Origin: Nitrospirota bacterium
Lineage (GTDB): Bacteria > Nitrospirota > Nitrospiria > Nitrospirales > Nitrospiraceae
Length of the DNA stretch: 14,054 nucleotides
Direction: 5' to 3'
NCBI GenBank assembly: GCA_016201805.1
Contig: JACQCB010000083.1
Coordinates: 1 to 14,054, forward strand
Shown here: one piece after another, positions 7,189-13,621 of the stretch
How positions within the stretch are numbered: the stretch's first letter is position 1
Layout of the letters: every line of letters begins with the position of its first letter
Program-made: the position numbers and the translations under genes
Notes under the pieces: model-generated
Seen by the model: only the letters and a program-made list of their open reading frames with translations
Database searches by the model: none
Told to the model about the DNA's origin: nothing

Positions 7189-7904
7189 CGGGCCGATCCT
7201 TCACGGATCCGGGTCGTGTTCCAGAGCCGGTCCGCCAATTCCGCGAGGCGGACATCTGCGAGCGACCCGGTGACAGCGTCAGCTTCGTGGAGGTCTTGCC
7301 GCGTATGCGTGTTGGCCACGGCCAGGACCTTCATGCCGGCGGCACGGGCTGCGCAGATGCCGGGGATCGAGTCTTCGATGACCAGGCAATCACCCGCTGC
7401 GAGGGCCGGTTGGCCAGTGGCGGCCTGCCGGTTGAGCGCGGTCAGCGCATGCAAAAACCCCTCCGGGTCAGGTTTCCCACGCGAGACGTCTTCCGAGCTG
7501 GTAATGTGTTCGAATGCCTTCCGGATGCCGGCCTGATCGAGGATGAACTCGATCTCGTGCCGGAGCGCCCCGGATGCGATCGCCAGGCGGTACCGCCCGG
7601 CTGCGTCGCGGACCAGTTCGCGCACGCCGGGAAAAATCACGAGATGTTGCTTGATGTGATCGAGGTAGGCGCGTGCCTTGCGGTCGATCAGATCGTCGAT
7701 GAGGGCTTTCGGGGCCGGCCGGTCATGCGCGGCGAGGACGGCTGCGAAACAGCCTTTGTCGTCGTAGCCCAGATACTTGGCGTAGTAGTCGGACTCCGTC
7801 AGCGGCAGTCCGATCTCGCCCAGCACCCGGCGAAACATGGCGAAGTGAATCGGCTCGTTGTCCGCCACCACGCCGTCGAAATCGAAAATGATCGCCTGGA
7901 GCAT
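7185..7904 (-). CDS. HAD superfamily phosphatase / beta-phosphoglucomutase-like hydrolase
   Basis: A 239-residue HAD hydrolase with all four motifs: DFDGV with nucleophile D8 and acid/base D10, motif II Ser in IASGA (S111), motif III Lys in RGKPDPEGF (K144), and motif IV EDS (E177, D178) followed by GICAARAAGMKVLAV. The helical cap between residues 15 and 90 places it in subfamily I, near phosphoglycolate phosphatase and beta-phosphoglucomutase. The substrate cannot be read from the sequence. It is the first gene of the minus-strand operon, with an extended -10 promoter at 7937-7945 and an ATG at 7904 preceded by purine-rich sequence. Its stop overlaps the next gene by 4 bases. A phosphatase acting on prenyl or sugar phosphates would fit a hopanoid operon, but nothing in the sequence shows this. 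Confidence 0.9.
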   Translation of the reverse strand: MLQAIIFDFDGVVADNEPIHFAMFRRVLGEIGLPLTESDYYAKYLGYDDKGCFAAVLAAHDRPAPKALIDDLIDRKARAYLDHIKQHLVIFPGVRELVRDAAGRYRLAIASGALRHEIEFILDQAGIRKAFEHITSSEDVSRGKPDPEGFLHALTALNRQAATGQPALAAGDCLVIEDSIPGICAARAAGMKVLAVANTHTRQDLHEADAVTGSLADVRLAELADRLWNTTRIREGSAR

Positions 7905-7936
7905 CCTTGTGTCTCTCGAATCGAAACGACCGCGGC

Positions 7937-7945
7937 ATTATAGCA
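7937..7945 (-). promoter_or_regulatory. Extended -10 promoter of the HAD-cobalamin-hpnDE operon
   Basis: On the minus strand TGCTATAAT is a perfect extended -10 element (TGn plus TATAAT). No good -35 lies 16-18 bases upstream, which is normal for extended -10 promoters. The transcript would start near 7930 and leave a leader of about 26 bases before the ATG at 7904. It is the best promoter seen for the five minus-strand genes that follow. Confidence 0.65.
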
Positions 7946-8048
7946 CAGGCCCTATGCGTAGATGCCACTGAGAGGGCTCTGCCAGGCGATGAAGGACGGG
8001 CTGAACGACGTTGAGCAGGGTTGCAGGGTTGACGGAGCGAGGATGCCG

Positions 8049-8846
8049 TTAGGGTGTGGCGGCCCGAAGTTGTTGCTCGCCGATCCAGCCGACGGTGCCT
8101 TGCTGCGTGCGGACCGCATAGACCCAGGCATTGTTCCGGAGTTCCCCGTCCATAACGGTCAGGGTGTCGCTGGGGCTGACCATCGGGCCAGGTTTGTTTT
8201 TTTCCGGGGTGCTGCTCAGCGCGACGGCGGCGGCCGGCAGCGTCGGATCGGGAACGACCGAGACGAGCTGTCCCTCGCTGAACAACGGGGCCAGCGAGTT
8301 GGGTAGAGGAGAGGGCCGGGTAGCGGCGGGAGATGTCTCCGATGTCGGGGGTTGCAATGCCGTGGACGGGAAAGGCCCCATCGGGGCTGCCGTCGTAGGT
8401 TGCGGCATAGGGGAGGGGCCAGGCGCTGTTGCAACAGGCGGCATGGAGGGCTCTGCCGGTGCCGGCGCAGGAGTCAGCTTGGCAACTTGCGCGTTCGGTG
8501 ATCCCGCCGTCGCAGGGGGCGCAGCAGGGGCTGCGGGCGCCGCCGGTGTCCGGGTTGCGTCCTGCCCCAGCATGTCCATGAGCGAGCCCGGTTCCATGGC
8601 CAGATAGGCGCCGGCTGCGACAAGGACCGCGAGGAGCGCTAGCACCAGGGGGCGTCGCGAGGAAGATTTTTCAGGTTCTTCGGGATTTTCCAAGGAAGGT
8701 TGTTCCGAGGAAGCGCCCAAGGGAGAGGGCTTGTCCGAATCGCCGAGATCGTCCAGGTCCAGGTCCGGTTCTGGTTCGCGAGCGAAGAAAATGTTCCAAG
8801 CAGGGAGACTGCTTGCCGCTACGGGGAAACCGGGCTGTCTGAACAT
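8049..8846 (-). CDS. Membrane-anchored protein with Pro/Ala-rich linker and C-terminal SH3-like domain
   Basis: A 265-residue single-pass protein, not matched to a named family. The ATG at 8846 follows a strong AAGGAGG 7 bases upstream; the GTG-type start 36 bases earlier has none. Order: a cytoplasmic acidic, probably disordered part (1-62, with EPEPDLDLDDLGD); a transmembrane helix at about 67-84 after the basic SSRR; a low-complexity Ala/Pro/Thr linker to about residue 185; and a small beta-rich end with VSPSDTLTVMD, WVYAVRTQQGTVGWIGEQQL. The last part looks like a bacterial SH3 (SH3b) domain, which often binds cell wall. Topology is therefore inside-N, with the SH3-like domain in the periplasm. 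It has its own promoter-like sequence and lies between amrB and the HAD operon without obvious functional ties. The SH3 call is moderate and the function is unknown. Confidence 0.78.
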   Translation of the reverse strand: MFRQPGFPVAASSLPAWNIFFAREPEPDLDLDDLGDSDKPSPLGASSEQPSLENPEEPEKSSSRRPLVLALLAVLVAAGAYLAMEPGSLMDMLGQDATRTPAAPAAPAAPPATAGSPNAQVAKLTPAPAPAEPSMPPVATAPGPSPMPQPTTAAPMGPFPSTALQPPTSETSPAATRPSPLPNSLAPLFSEGQLVSVVPDPTLPAAAVALSSTPEKNKPGPMVSPSDTLTVMDGELRNNAWVYAVRTQQGTVGWIGEQQLRAATP

Positions 8847-8894
8847 CGAACCCCCTCCTTGAGGTCTGCGCACGCAGGTCACCTACTGCAGATG

Positions 8895-8923
8895 TAAATA
8901 CCATCGTCGAGTAATCCTGTCAA
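8895..8923 (-). promoter_or_regulatory. Probable sigma-70 promoter for the SH3-domain protein gene
   Basis: The minus strand has a perfect TTGACA (8918-8923), a 17-base spacer and TATTTA (8895-8900), a weak -10 with three of six matches. Transcription would start near 8888, about 42 bases before the ATG at 8846, and the leader holds the strong AAGGAGG ribosome-binding site. Confidence 0.4.
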
Positions 8924-8963
8924 ACGTTGGGCTGAAATTGCCGGTGTGGGATGAAGGGAAAAA

Positions 8964-9785
8964 TCAGGCGATGGTGAGGCCGGCGTAGCCGACGACGCGG
9001 GCACGGTCGCCGCTGATGTCGCCGGATGTGGCGTAGCGCACCAACGTTCCGGCGGCGGCTCCCAAGGCGCGGGCTGCGTGGAGGACGGTCACGGTCGCCG
9101 CGAAGCCGCACATGGTGATCCGATGTTGGCGGACCGCTGTGCTCAAGGCCTGCGGATCCAGGTGTTCGATGGCCGTGATGGCGTGGCGGTCCTTCGTCCG
9201 GACGATCTGATCAGGCTCATAATGGGTCATGTCGGTGCTGGCGACCAGGAGCGGCCGGACGGCGCCGGCGTAAGAGGCCGAGCGATCCAGGATGATCCGG
9301 GCCAGGCATTCGCCGAGTTCGCGGCAGATTTCCAGAGGGACATGTCCGAGCACGATCGGCACGATCCGGACGTCGTTGCGGGCCTGCCGCAGGAACGGCA
9401 GCTGGACCTCGATGCAATGCTCATATTGGTGGGCGGAGGTATCCGCTTTCGCCTGCACGCAATGCACAAGGATGGCATCCGTCACCTCACGGTCCACCGG
9501 CAGGGATCCTCCGGGGATCAGCCACGAGCCATGCGGATACACGGATACCGGCGGTCCCATGCCGGTATGATTGGGGCCGATCAGAATCACGGTATCGGGC
9601 ATGGTCACCCGGGCATAGACGGCCCCTGCGACGTGGCCGGAGTACATCAGTCCGGCATGGGGGCTGACGACGGCGATGATTGAATGAGGGACGACCGTGC
9701 CGGTGGTGTACTGCGCCACCTCGGCCGCGAGGGCCTCAGGCGAAGCGTTGTAGAACTGACCGGCGACGGCGGGTTGTCTGATCAT
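8964..9785 (-). CDS. amrB: AmmeMemoRadiSam system protein B (Memo family)
   Basis: A 273-residue protein of the MEMO1 family, related in fold to class III extradiol dioxygenases. It opens MIRQPAVAGQFY, the family's usual start. The pocket residues corresponding to the human MEMO1 metal site appear to be conserved: H43 in SPHAGLMYSG, H73 in IGPNHTG, H188 in STDMTHYE and C226 in TMCGF; EHCIEVQLPFL (122-132) is another signature. In many bacteria and archaea it is encoded with an AMMECR1 protein (A) and a radical SAM enzyme; neither is in this window. The reaction is not established. The start ATG at 9785 has only weak purine-rich sequence before it. It follows nrdJ on the same strand across a 131-base gap filled by a heptamer inverted repeat, so co-transcription is uncertain. 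Confidence 0.93.
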   Translation of the reverse strand: MIRQPAVAGQFYNASPEALAAEVAQYTTGTVVPHSIIAVVSPHAGLMYSGHVAGAVYARVTMPDTVILIGPNHTGMGPPVSVYPHGSWLIPGGSLPVDREVTDAILVHCVQAKADTSAHQYEHCIEVQLPFLRQARNDVRIVPIVLGHVPLEICRELGECLARIILDRSASYAGAVRPLLVASTDMTHYEPDQIVRTKDRHAITAIEHLDPQALSTAVRQHRITMCGFAATVTVLHAARALGAAAGTLVRYATSGDISGDRARVVGYAGLTIA

Positions 9786-9798
9786 GGCTTCTCAAGGA

Positions 9799-9912
9799 GG
9801 CTATAGGCAATAGGCGATGGGTAATAGAGAAGACTCAACGACAGGAGCCTGCGAAATCTTTCGCTCGTTCGACTCAGTTATTTCTATAGCCTCTCGCCTA
9901 TAGCCTATTGCC
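9799..9912. repeat. Inverted array of degenerate 7-bp repeats (GGCNATA family)
   Basis: In the nrdJ-amrB gap, the plus strand carries GGCTATA, GGCAATA, GGCGATG and GGTAATA back to back (9799-9826). The same words recur inverted at 9885-9912 as TATAGCC, TCTCGCC, TATAGCC and TATTGCC. Laid against each other, the two arms match at about 26 of 33 positions and could pair around a 58-base loop. The loop itself holds a perfect GCGAAA-TC-TTTCGC hairpin (9851-9864). No T-run follows either arm, so this is not a standard terminator, although it could end or protect the nrdJ transcript. Confidence 0.85.
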
Positions 9913-9916
9913 TTCG

Positions 9917-11665
9917 TCAGCAGTACTGCACGTTGGCGCAGGACAGCACTTGCTTCTCGCGGCTGCCGGTTCGGAAGACGGTAATTCCCTTGCAGCCGAG
10001 GCGATAGGCCAGCCGGAAGGCCGAGGCGACGTCGGCTTGGGTGGCGTTGTGCGGCAGGTTGATGGTTTTGGACACGCCGCTGTCGCTGTATTTTTGAAAG
10101 GCCGCCTGCATGCGGACGTGGTGTTCCGGCGTCACATCGTGGGCGGTGACGAAGAGGCGGCGCAATCCCCAGGGAATCTCCGAGAGGTGCTGAATGGATT
10201 CGTTGGCGGCGATGCGGGCGAGCAGCCGCTTGGAATAGATGCCGGCGGCGCGGGCTTGTCGGAGGAAGGCCGGGTGGATGGTGACCAGATGGACGTCCTC
10301 CATGACCGTTCTGGCAAAACTGACGCCGTACAGCGGCTCGATGCCGGGGGAACAGTCGGCGATGATGCTGAGCGTGCCCGTCGGCGCGACCGTGGTCACG
10401 GTGGCGTTGCGGAGGCGGCGATCCTCGGATTCCAGGCGGCTGCCCTTGAAGTATGGGAAGAGCCCCCGTTCGCGGGCCAGGCCCGCCGAGGCGGCGCGGC
10501 CCTGTTCACAGAGGAAGCGCATCACCCCTTCGCCCGTGGTCAAGGCCTCCTCGCTGTCATAGGGGATGCTCAGTGCGATCAGCAGGTCGGCAAAGCCCAT
10601 CACGCCCAAGCCGATTTTTCGATTACCTTTTGTGATCGTTTCGATTTCCGGCAGCGGGTAGCGATTCATGTCGATTACGTTGTCGAGAAAGCGCACGGCG
10701 TGGGGGATGGTTTCGGCCAGGCGGTCGAAGTCGATTCGGGGGCGCGTGGCCGGGCCGGTGACGAAGCGGGCCAGGTTGAGAGACCCGAGCGTGCAGGATT
10801 CGTAGGGGAGCAGCGGCTGTTCGCCGCAGGGATTCGTCGCCTCGATGCGGCCGACGTGCGGGGTGGGATTGGTCGCATTGATCGTGTCCAGGAAGACCAC
10901 GCCAGGCTCCCCCGAGTGCCACGCCGCCTCCGTCAGACGGTCCCAGACTTCGGCGGCTTTCAGGCGGGCGACGGAACGGCCGGTGCGCGGATTGACCAGC
11001 GTGTAATCCTTGCGTCGGTCCAGCGCGCGCATGAAGGCGTCCGTGATCCCGACCGAGAGATTGAAGTTGGTGAGTTCTGTGGAGGCCCGCTTGACCTGGA
11101 TGAATTCCAGGATGTCGGGATGGTCCACGCGCAGGATGCCCATGTTCGCCCCGCGCCGGGTGCCGCCTTGCTTGATCACTTCGGTGGCCATGTTGAAGAC
11201 GTGCATGAAGGAGACCGGCCCGGAGGCGACGCCGCTGGTCGTGGCGACGCGATCGTGCTTGGGACGCAGGTGGCTGAAGGAGAAGCCGGTTCCGCCGCCG
11301 GACTGGTGGATGAGGGCCTGGTGTTTGACCGCCTCGAAGATGGATTCCAGCGAATCCTCGACCGGCAGCACGAAGCAGGCGGAGAGTTGTTGCAGCTCGC
11401 GGCCGGCGTTCATGAGCGTGGGGGAGTTGGGCAGAAAATCAAGCCGGCTCATCAGGCGCAAGAACGAGTCGGCGGCCGACGATGCCCGTGCCTTGCCGCC
11501 GGCGTAGAGATGTTCGGCCCGGGCGATGTTGCCGGCCACGCGTCGGAAGAGTCGCGTCGGCGTTTCCACCGGCCTGCCGGCGTCGTTCTTGGCCAAGTAG
11601 CGCCGGCGCAAGACGGTGAGCGCGTTGGCGGAGAGGCGGGGCGTTGCGTGGGGACGGTCGCGCAT
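9917..11665 (-). CDS. nrdJ: Class II (adenosylcobalamin-dependent) ribonucleotide reductase
   Basis: A 582-residue enzyme reducing ribonucleotides to deoxyribonucleotides with a B12-derived radical, independent of oxygen. Active-site residues match T. maritima NrdJ: NPCGEQPLLPYESC gives N278, radical C280, E282 and C291, and C97 (LSACFVLP) completes the redox pair. PTGTLSII (428-435) is the phosphate-binding loop, and SDSGVSKTINLP is a family signature. The C-terminus ends with C576 and C582 (CANVQYC), likely the swinging pair that re-reduces the active site. No ATP-cone precedes the core, so allosteric activity control by that domain is absent. The ATG at 11665 is chosen because GGAGA lies 8 bases upstream; the TTG at 11722 would lie upstream of the transcript start predicted from the TATAAT at 11711-11716. 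It diverges from yjbQ. It depends on cobalamin, for which a binding-protein gene is found at 6247-7188. Confidence 0.95.
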   Translation of the reverse strand: MRDRPHATPRLSANALTVLRRRYLAKNDAGRPVETPTRLFRRVAGNIARAEHLYAGGKARASSAADSFLRLMSRLDFLPNSPTLMNAGRELQQLSACFVLPVEDSLESIFEAVKHQALIHQSGGGTGFSFSHLRPKHDRVATTSGVASGPVSFMHVFNMATEVIKQGGTRRGANMGILRVDHPDILEFIQVKRASTELTNFNLSVGITDAFMRALDRRKDYTLVNPRTGRSVARLKAAEVWDRLTEAAWHSGEPGVVFLDTINATNPTPHVGRIEATNPCGEQPLLPYESCTLGSLNLARFVTGPATRPRIDFDRLAETIPHAVRFLDNVIDMNRYPLPEIETITKGNRKIGLGVMGFADLLIALSIPYDSEEALTTGEGVMRFLCEQGRAASAGLARERGLFPYFKGSRLESEDRRLRNATVTTVAPTGTLSIIADCSPGIEPLYGVSFARTVMEDVHLVTIHPAFLRQARAAGIYSKRLLARIAANESIQHLSEIPWGLRRLFVTAHDVTPEHHVRMQAAFQKYSDSGVSKTINLPHNATQADVASAFRLAYRLGCKGITVFRTGSREKQVLSCANVQYC

Positions 11666-11703
11666 GGCGTTGCTCTCCGTGCCGGGAGGCCGGGCAAAAA
11701 AAC

Positions 11704-11726
11704 GGAATTCATTATAAGCCAATTCC
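11704..11726 (-). promoter_or_regulatory. nrdJ -10 element inside an inverted repeat (possible operator)
   Basis: A perfect TATAAT on the minus strand (11711-11716) lies between GGAATT (11704-11709) and its inverted copy AATTCC (11721-11726), 11 bases apart. No clear -35 is found 16-18 bases upstream. Transcription would begin near 11704 and leave about 40 bases to the ATG at 11665. A dimeric regulator bound to the palindrome would cover the -10 box. It does not resemble an NrdR box. Confidence 0.4.
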
Positions 11727-11734
11727 AGTCGAGG

Positions 11735-11752
11735 CGCTATCAGCGCTATCAG
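11735..11752. repeat. Two tandem copies of a 9-bp unit in the nrdJ-yjbQ gap
   Basis: CGCTATCAG is repeated exactly twice, followed by the partly similar GCAGCGCCATCAGG (11753-11766). It lies just upstream of the nrdJ -10 element, in the divergent gap, where it replaces the expected -35 region. It could be a regulator site or merely a slippage repeat. Confidence 0.6.
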
Positions 11753-11875
11753 GCAGCGCCATCAGGATGGAGCGGCAAACAATCGCGGGTTGAGGAGGCC
11801 AAAGGAACTTGCAACTGTCCCGGCACCTGAGGCAGAATAAGAACCGTGCGCCGGCGGTCCGGCGTCGGGTTCACA

Positions 11876-12289
11876 ATGAAATCCTACCGCGAGGAACTCT
11901 GGTTCGAGACGAAGACGCGACGCGCCTATCTGAACATCACTCCCCAAGTCGAAGCGGTGCTCAAGAAGAGCGGGATCAAGGAAGGGCTCGTGCTCGTCAA
12001 CGCCATGCACATCACGGCGAGCGTCTACATCAACGACGATGAGCCGGGCTTGCTCAAGGACTACGAGACGTTTCTGGAGCGGCTGGCGCCCCACGAGGCG
12101 ACCTATCGGCACAACGAGACCGGCGAAGACAACGGGGATGCCCACATCAAACGGCAGGTGATGGGGCGCGACGTCGTGGTTGCCGTCACCGAGGGCCGGT
12201 TGGACTTCGGTCCCTGGGAGCAAATTTTCTACGGCGAGTTCGACGGGCGCCGCAAAAAGCGCGTCTTGGTTAAGGTCATCGGGGAATAA
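11876..12289 (+). CDS. yjbQ: YjbQ/UPF0047 family protein (secondary thiamine-phosphate synthase type)
   Basis: A 137-residue protein, right at the family's usual length of about 138. The ATG at 11876 gives MKSYREELWF, the expected start; the GTG at 11846 would add ten unrelated residues. Signatures are NAMHITASVYINDDEPGLL (42-60), the conserved HN (79-80), DNGDAHIKRQVMG (85-97) with H90, and a C-terminal LDFGPWEQIFYGEFDG with basic KKRVLVKVIGE. Conserved histidines H45, H79 and H90 probably form a metal or active site. E. coli YjbQ has weak thiamine-phosphate synthase activity; the physiological role is unsettled. No Shine-Dalgarno is evident, and a CGCCGG-CGGT-CCGGCG hairpin (11849-11864) sits just upstream of the start, which may limit initiation. 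A weak promoter candidate is TTGCAA (11809) with CAGAAT (11833). Heptamer repeats follow the stop. Confidence 0.93.
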   Translation: MKSYREELWFETKTRRAYLNITPQVEAVLKKSGIKEGLVLVNAMHITASVYINDDEPGLLKDYETFLERLAPHEATYRHNETGEDNGDAHIKRQVMGRDVVVAVTEGRLDFGPWEQIFYGEFDGRRKKRVLVKVIGE

Positions 12290-12301
12290 CGAGGAAGTAA
12301 G

Positions 12302-12364
12302 TTTTGAGTTGTGAGTGTTGAATTTTGAGTTGAAAACTCATAACTAAAAACTCAAAATTAAAAG
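12302..12364. repeat. Inverted array of degenerate 7-bp repeats (TTNTGAG family)
   Basis: Starting 13 bases after the yjbQ stop, the plus strand reads TTTTGAG, TTGTGAG, TGTTGAA, TTTTGAG (12302-12329) and then, on the same 7-base grid, the inverse words CTCATAA, CTAAAAA, CTCAAAA (12337-12357) and a degenerate TTAAAAG. The centre can fold as a perfect 11-bp stem, AATTTTGAGTT (12321-12331) with AACTCAAAATT (12349-12359), or as TGAGTT-GAA-AACTCA. The block is strongly AT-rich in a GC-rich setting. It could act as a factor-independent or Rho-linked end for yjbQ, but there is no terminal T-run on the coding strand. Confidence 0.85.
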
Positions 12365-12370
12365 CTCTCG

Positions 12371-12398
12371 TTCAGCGTTCATCGTTCAGCCTTCATCG
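12371..12398. repeat. Direct array of 7-bp repeats (TTCAKCG family)
   Basis: Four contiguous units, TTCAGCG, TTCATCG, TTCAGCC and TTCATCG, followed by a decayed TTTGCGA. It lies 6 bases past the TTNTGAG array, one base out of its 7-base grid, and shows a third consensus with the same unit length. The rest of the gap to 12522 holds the region just upstream of the next gene, with no convincing promoter. Confidence 0.85.
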
Positions 12399-12522
12399 TT
12401 TGCGAGAAGGCTTGCCTCCCGGACTGAACCTTGGCAACACGGATATAGATCAAGTCAGGAGTTGAGCGTGATGGCCAATCGACCGACAGAGAGTTCTGCA
12501 GCCCATCACGGAGGAGGGGCCT

Positions 12523-13536
12523 ATGTCTAGCTGGTACCGGCCCGATCCCTTGACGCGCGACCTCATTCACCTCATCAACGCCCGTCGGCACGACCATGGA
12601 GACGCGGATGCGGCGGTGGACACGTTGCAAGCGTTCCTGGATCAGGATCGGGAGCAGGATTTGCTCACCGTGTTGGCCGCGCTGGACGAGGAAATGGCCG
12701 AATGGCTGTTCGATCTGCTGGCGGAGGGCGCGTGCTCGGTCGTCATCGACGGCGATCCTGAGGAAAAGCCTACGTATGCGGTGCTGGCGGCGTTGGAATT
12801 GCCGCTGCAGGCCAATCTGCGGCTTCCGATCGGGCTGAAGATCGATCCAATGGCCACGTCGGATCTGCTCCACAAGCATCTCCATCTGTCGGCCGGGACC
12901 GTCGTGATGGTGGAGCCGCGGTTGCTCACCGACGCCACCCTGGACCTGCTGACCTTGCACGCGCTGCACGAACATATTTCGGCTCTCGCGGATTCGCAGC
13001 GCCGGCAATGTATGGCGGCTAGGTTGCATCCGCCCGTGGAGTCCACCGCCTATCTGATTTTCGAATTGATCGGGTCGCCGGAGCCGGGCCTGCCGGAATC
13101 CATCGAGGAGGAGGATCGCCAAGCTCTCTTGGCCGGTCTGGTCGCCCAGTGTGGAGAACTGGCGCCTGCGCCGCAGATGATCGAGGCGCCGGTCTATGCC
13201 GCCTATGCCATGTTCGACGCGCAGAACGCCGTGCGGCTCCATCGGCTGGCGGACGAAACCGTTGCGGTCTGGCGCGACCTGGAGCCGGCCGTCCGGGCGC
13301 GGATCATCGTCCATTTGCACACGCAATGCGGCAACGGCGTCTACATGCCGGTCTGGACCGATCTCTTCGACCCCGAATTGCCGGAGGACCACGGCCCGGT
13401 CTGGACGTCGCCTGACGTCTGGGTCTTCACCGCCGATCTGCCGATTGAATGGCCGGGCGAGATGCTGACCAACCGTCTGCTGGCCGAAGGCTGCACCAGG
13501 TTCGAGAACCACATCGTCGAAGCGCCGGAAAACTAG
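12523..13536 (+). CDS. Acidic protein of unknown function, 337 residues
   Basis: Not recognised. The ATG at 12523 has a strong GGAGGAGG-type ribosome-binding site (12510-12517). No signal peptide or transmembrane helix is visible, so it is probably cytoplasmic. The sequence is rich in Asp, Glu and Leu. Residues 28-70 look all-helical (DTLQAFLDQDREQDLLTVL, then EEMAEWLFDLLAEG); a mixed alpha/beta part follows with LPLQANLRLPIGLKID and HKHLHLSAGTVVMVEP. The second half has AYAMFDAQNAVRLHRLADE, then VRARIIVHLHTQCGNGVYMPVW and VWTSPDVWVFTADLPIEWPG; this Trp/Asp-rich stretch is the most conserved-looking part. No catalytic motif I know is evident. A 19-codon ORF (12471-12530) with its own AGGAG ends 8 bases inside this gene. 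Codon use matches the neighbours, which argues for a native gene. It faces the PHP gene convergently. Confidence 0.85.
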   Translation: MSSWYRPDPLTRDLIHLINARRHDHGDADAAVDTLQAFLDQDREQDLLTVLAALDEEMAEWLFDLLAEGACSVVIDGDPEEKPTYAVLAALELPLQANLRLPIGLKIDPMATSDLLHKHLHLSAGTVVMVEPRLLTDATLDLLTLHALHEHISALADSQRRQCMAARLHPPVESTAYLIFELIGSPEPGLPESIEEEDRQALLAGLVAQCGELAPAPQMIEAPVYAAYAMFDAQNAVRLHRLADETVAVWRDLEPAVRARIIVHLHTQCGNGVYMPVWTDLFDPELPEDHGPVWTSPDVWVFTADLPIEWPGEMLTNRLLAEGCTRFENHIVEAPEN

Positions 13537-13621
13537 CGCGGCAGGTATCGCGTAAGCCGATCGAGCGGATCGCCGGCCTGCCTGCGGTGAACACCTCTCC
13601 CCCTTCCGGTCACACGTCCGG

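Noticed and set aside
11666..11722. A TTG start for NrdJ adding 19 residues
   Set aside because: The TTG would lie upstream of the transcript start predicted from the TATAAT at 11711-11716, and the ATG at 11665 has a fitting ribosome-binding site.
9908..11830. A 640-codon plus-strand open frame covering nrdJ
   Set aside because: It is the antisense shadow of nrdJ, whose active-site motifs are unmistakable. The antisense protein is Gly/Arg/Asp-rich with no domain, as expected from GC-rich codon bias.
12302..12398. A CRISPR array or insertion-sequence end
   Set aside because: Units are 7 bases without spacers, there are no cas genes or transposase, and no target duplication is visible.
12379..13512. 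A 377-codon minus-strand open frame opposite the unknown acidic gene
   Set aside because: It is Arg/Gln-rich and low in complexity, and runs into the heptamer block. The plus-strand gene has the strong ribosome-binding site and normal composition.
13537..13621. A terminator between the convergent unknown and PHP genes
   Set aside because: Only a small CGATC-GAGCG-GATCG hairpin and a repeated TCCGGTCA are present, with no T-run on either strand.
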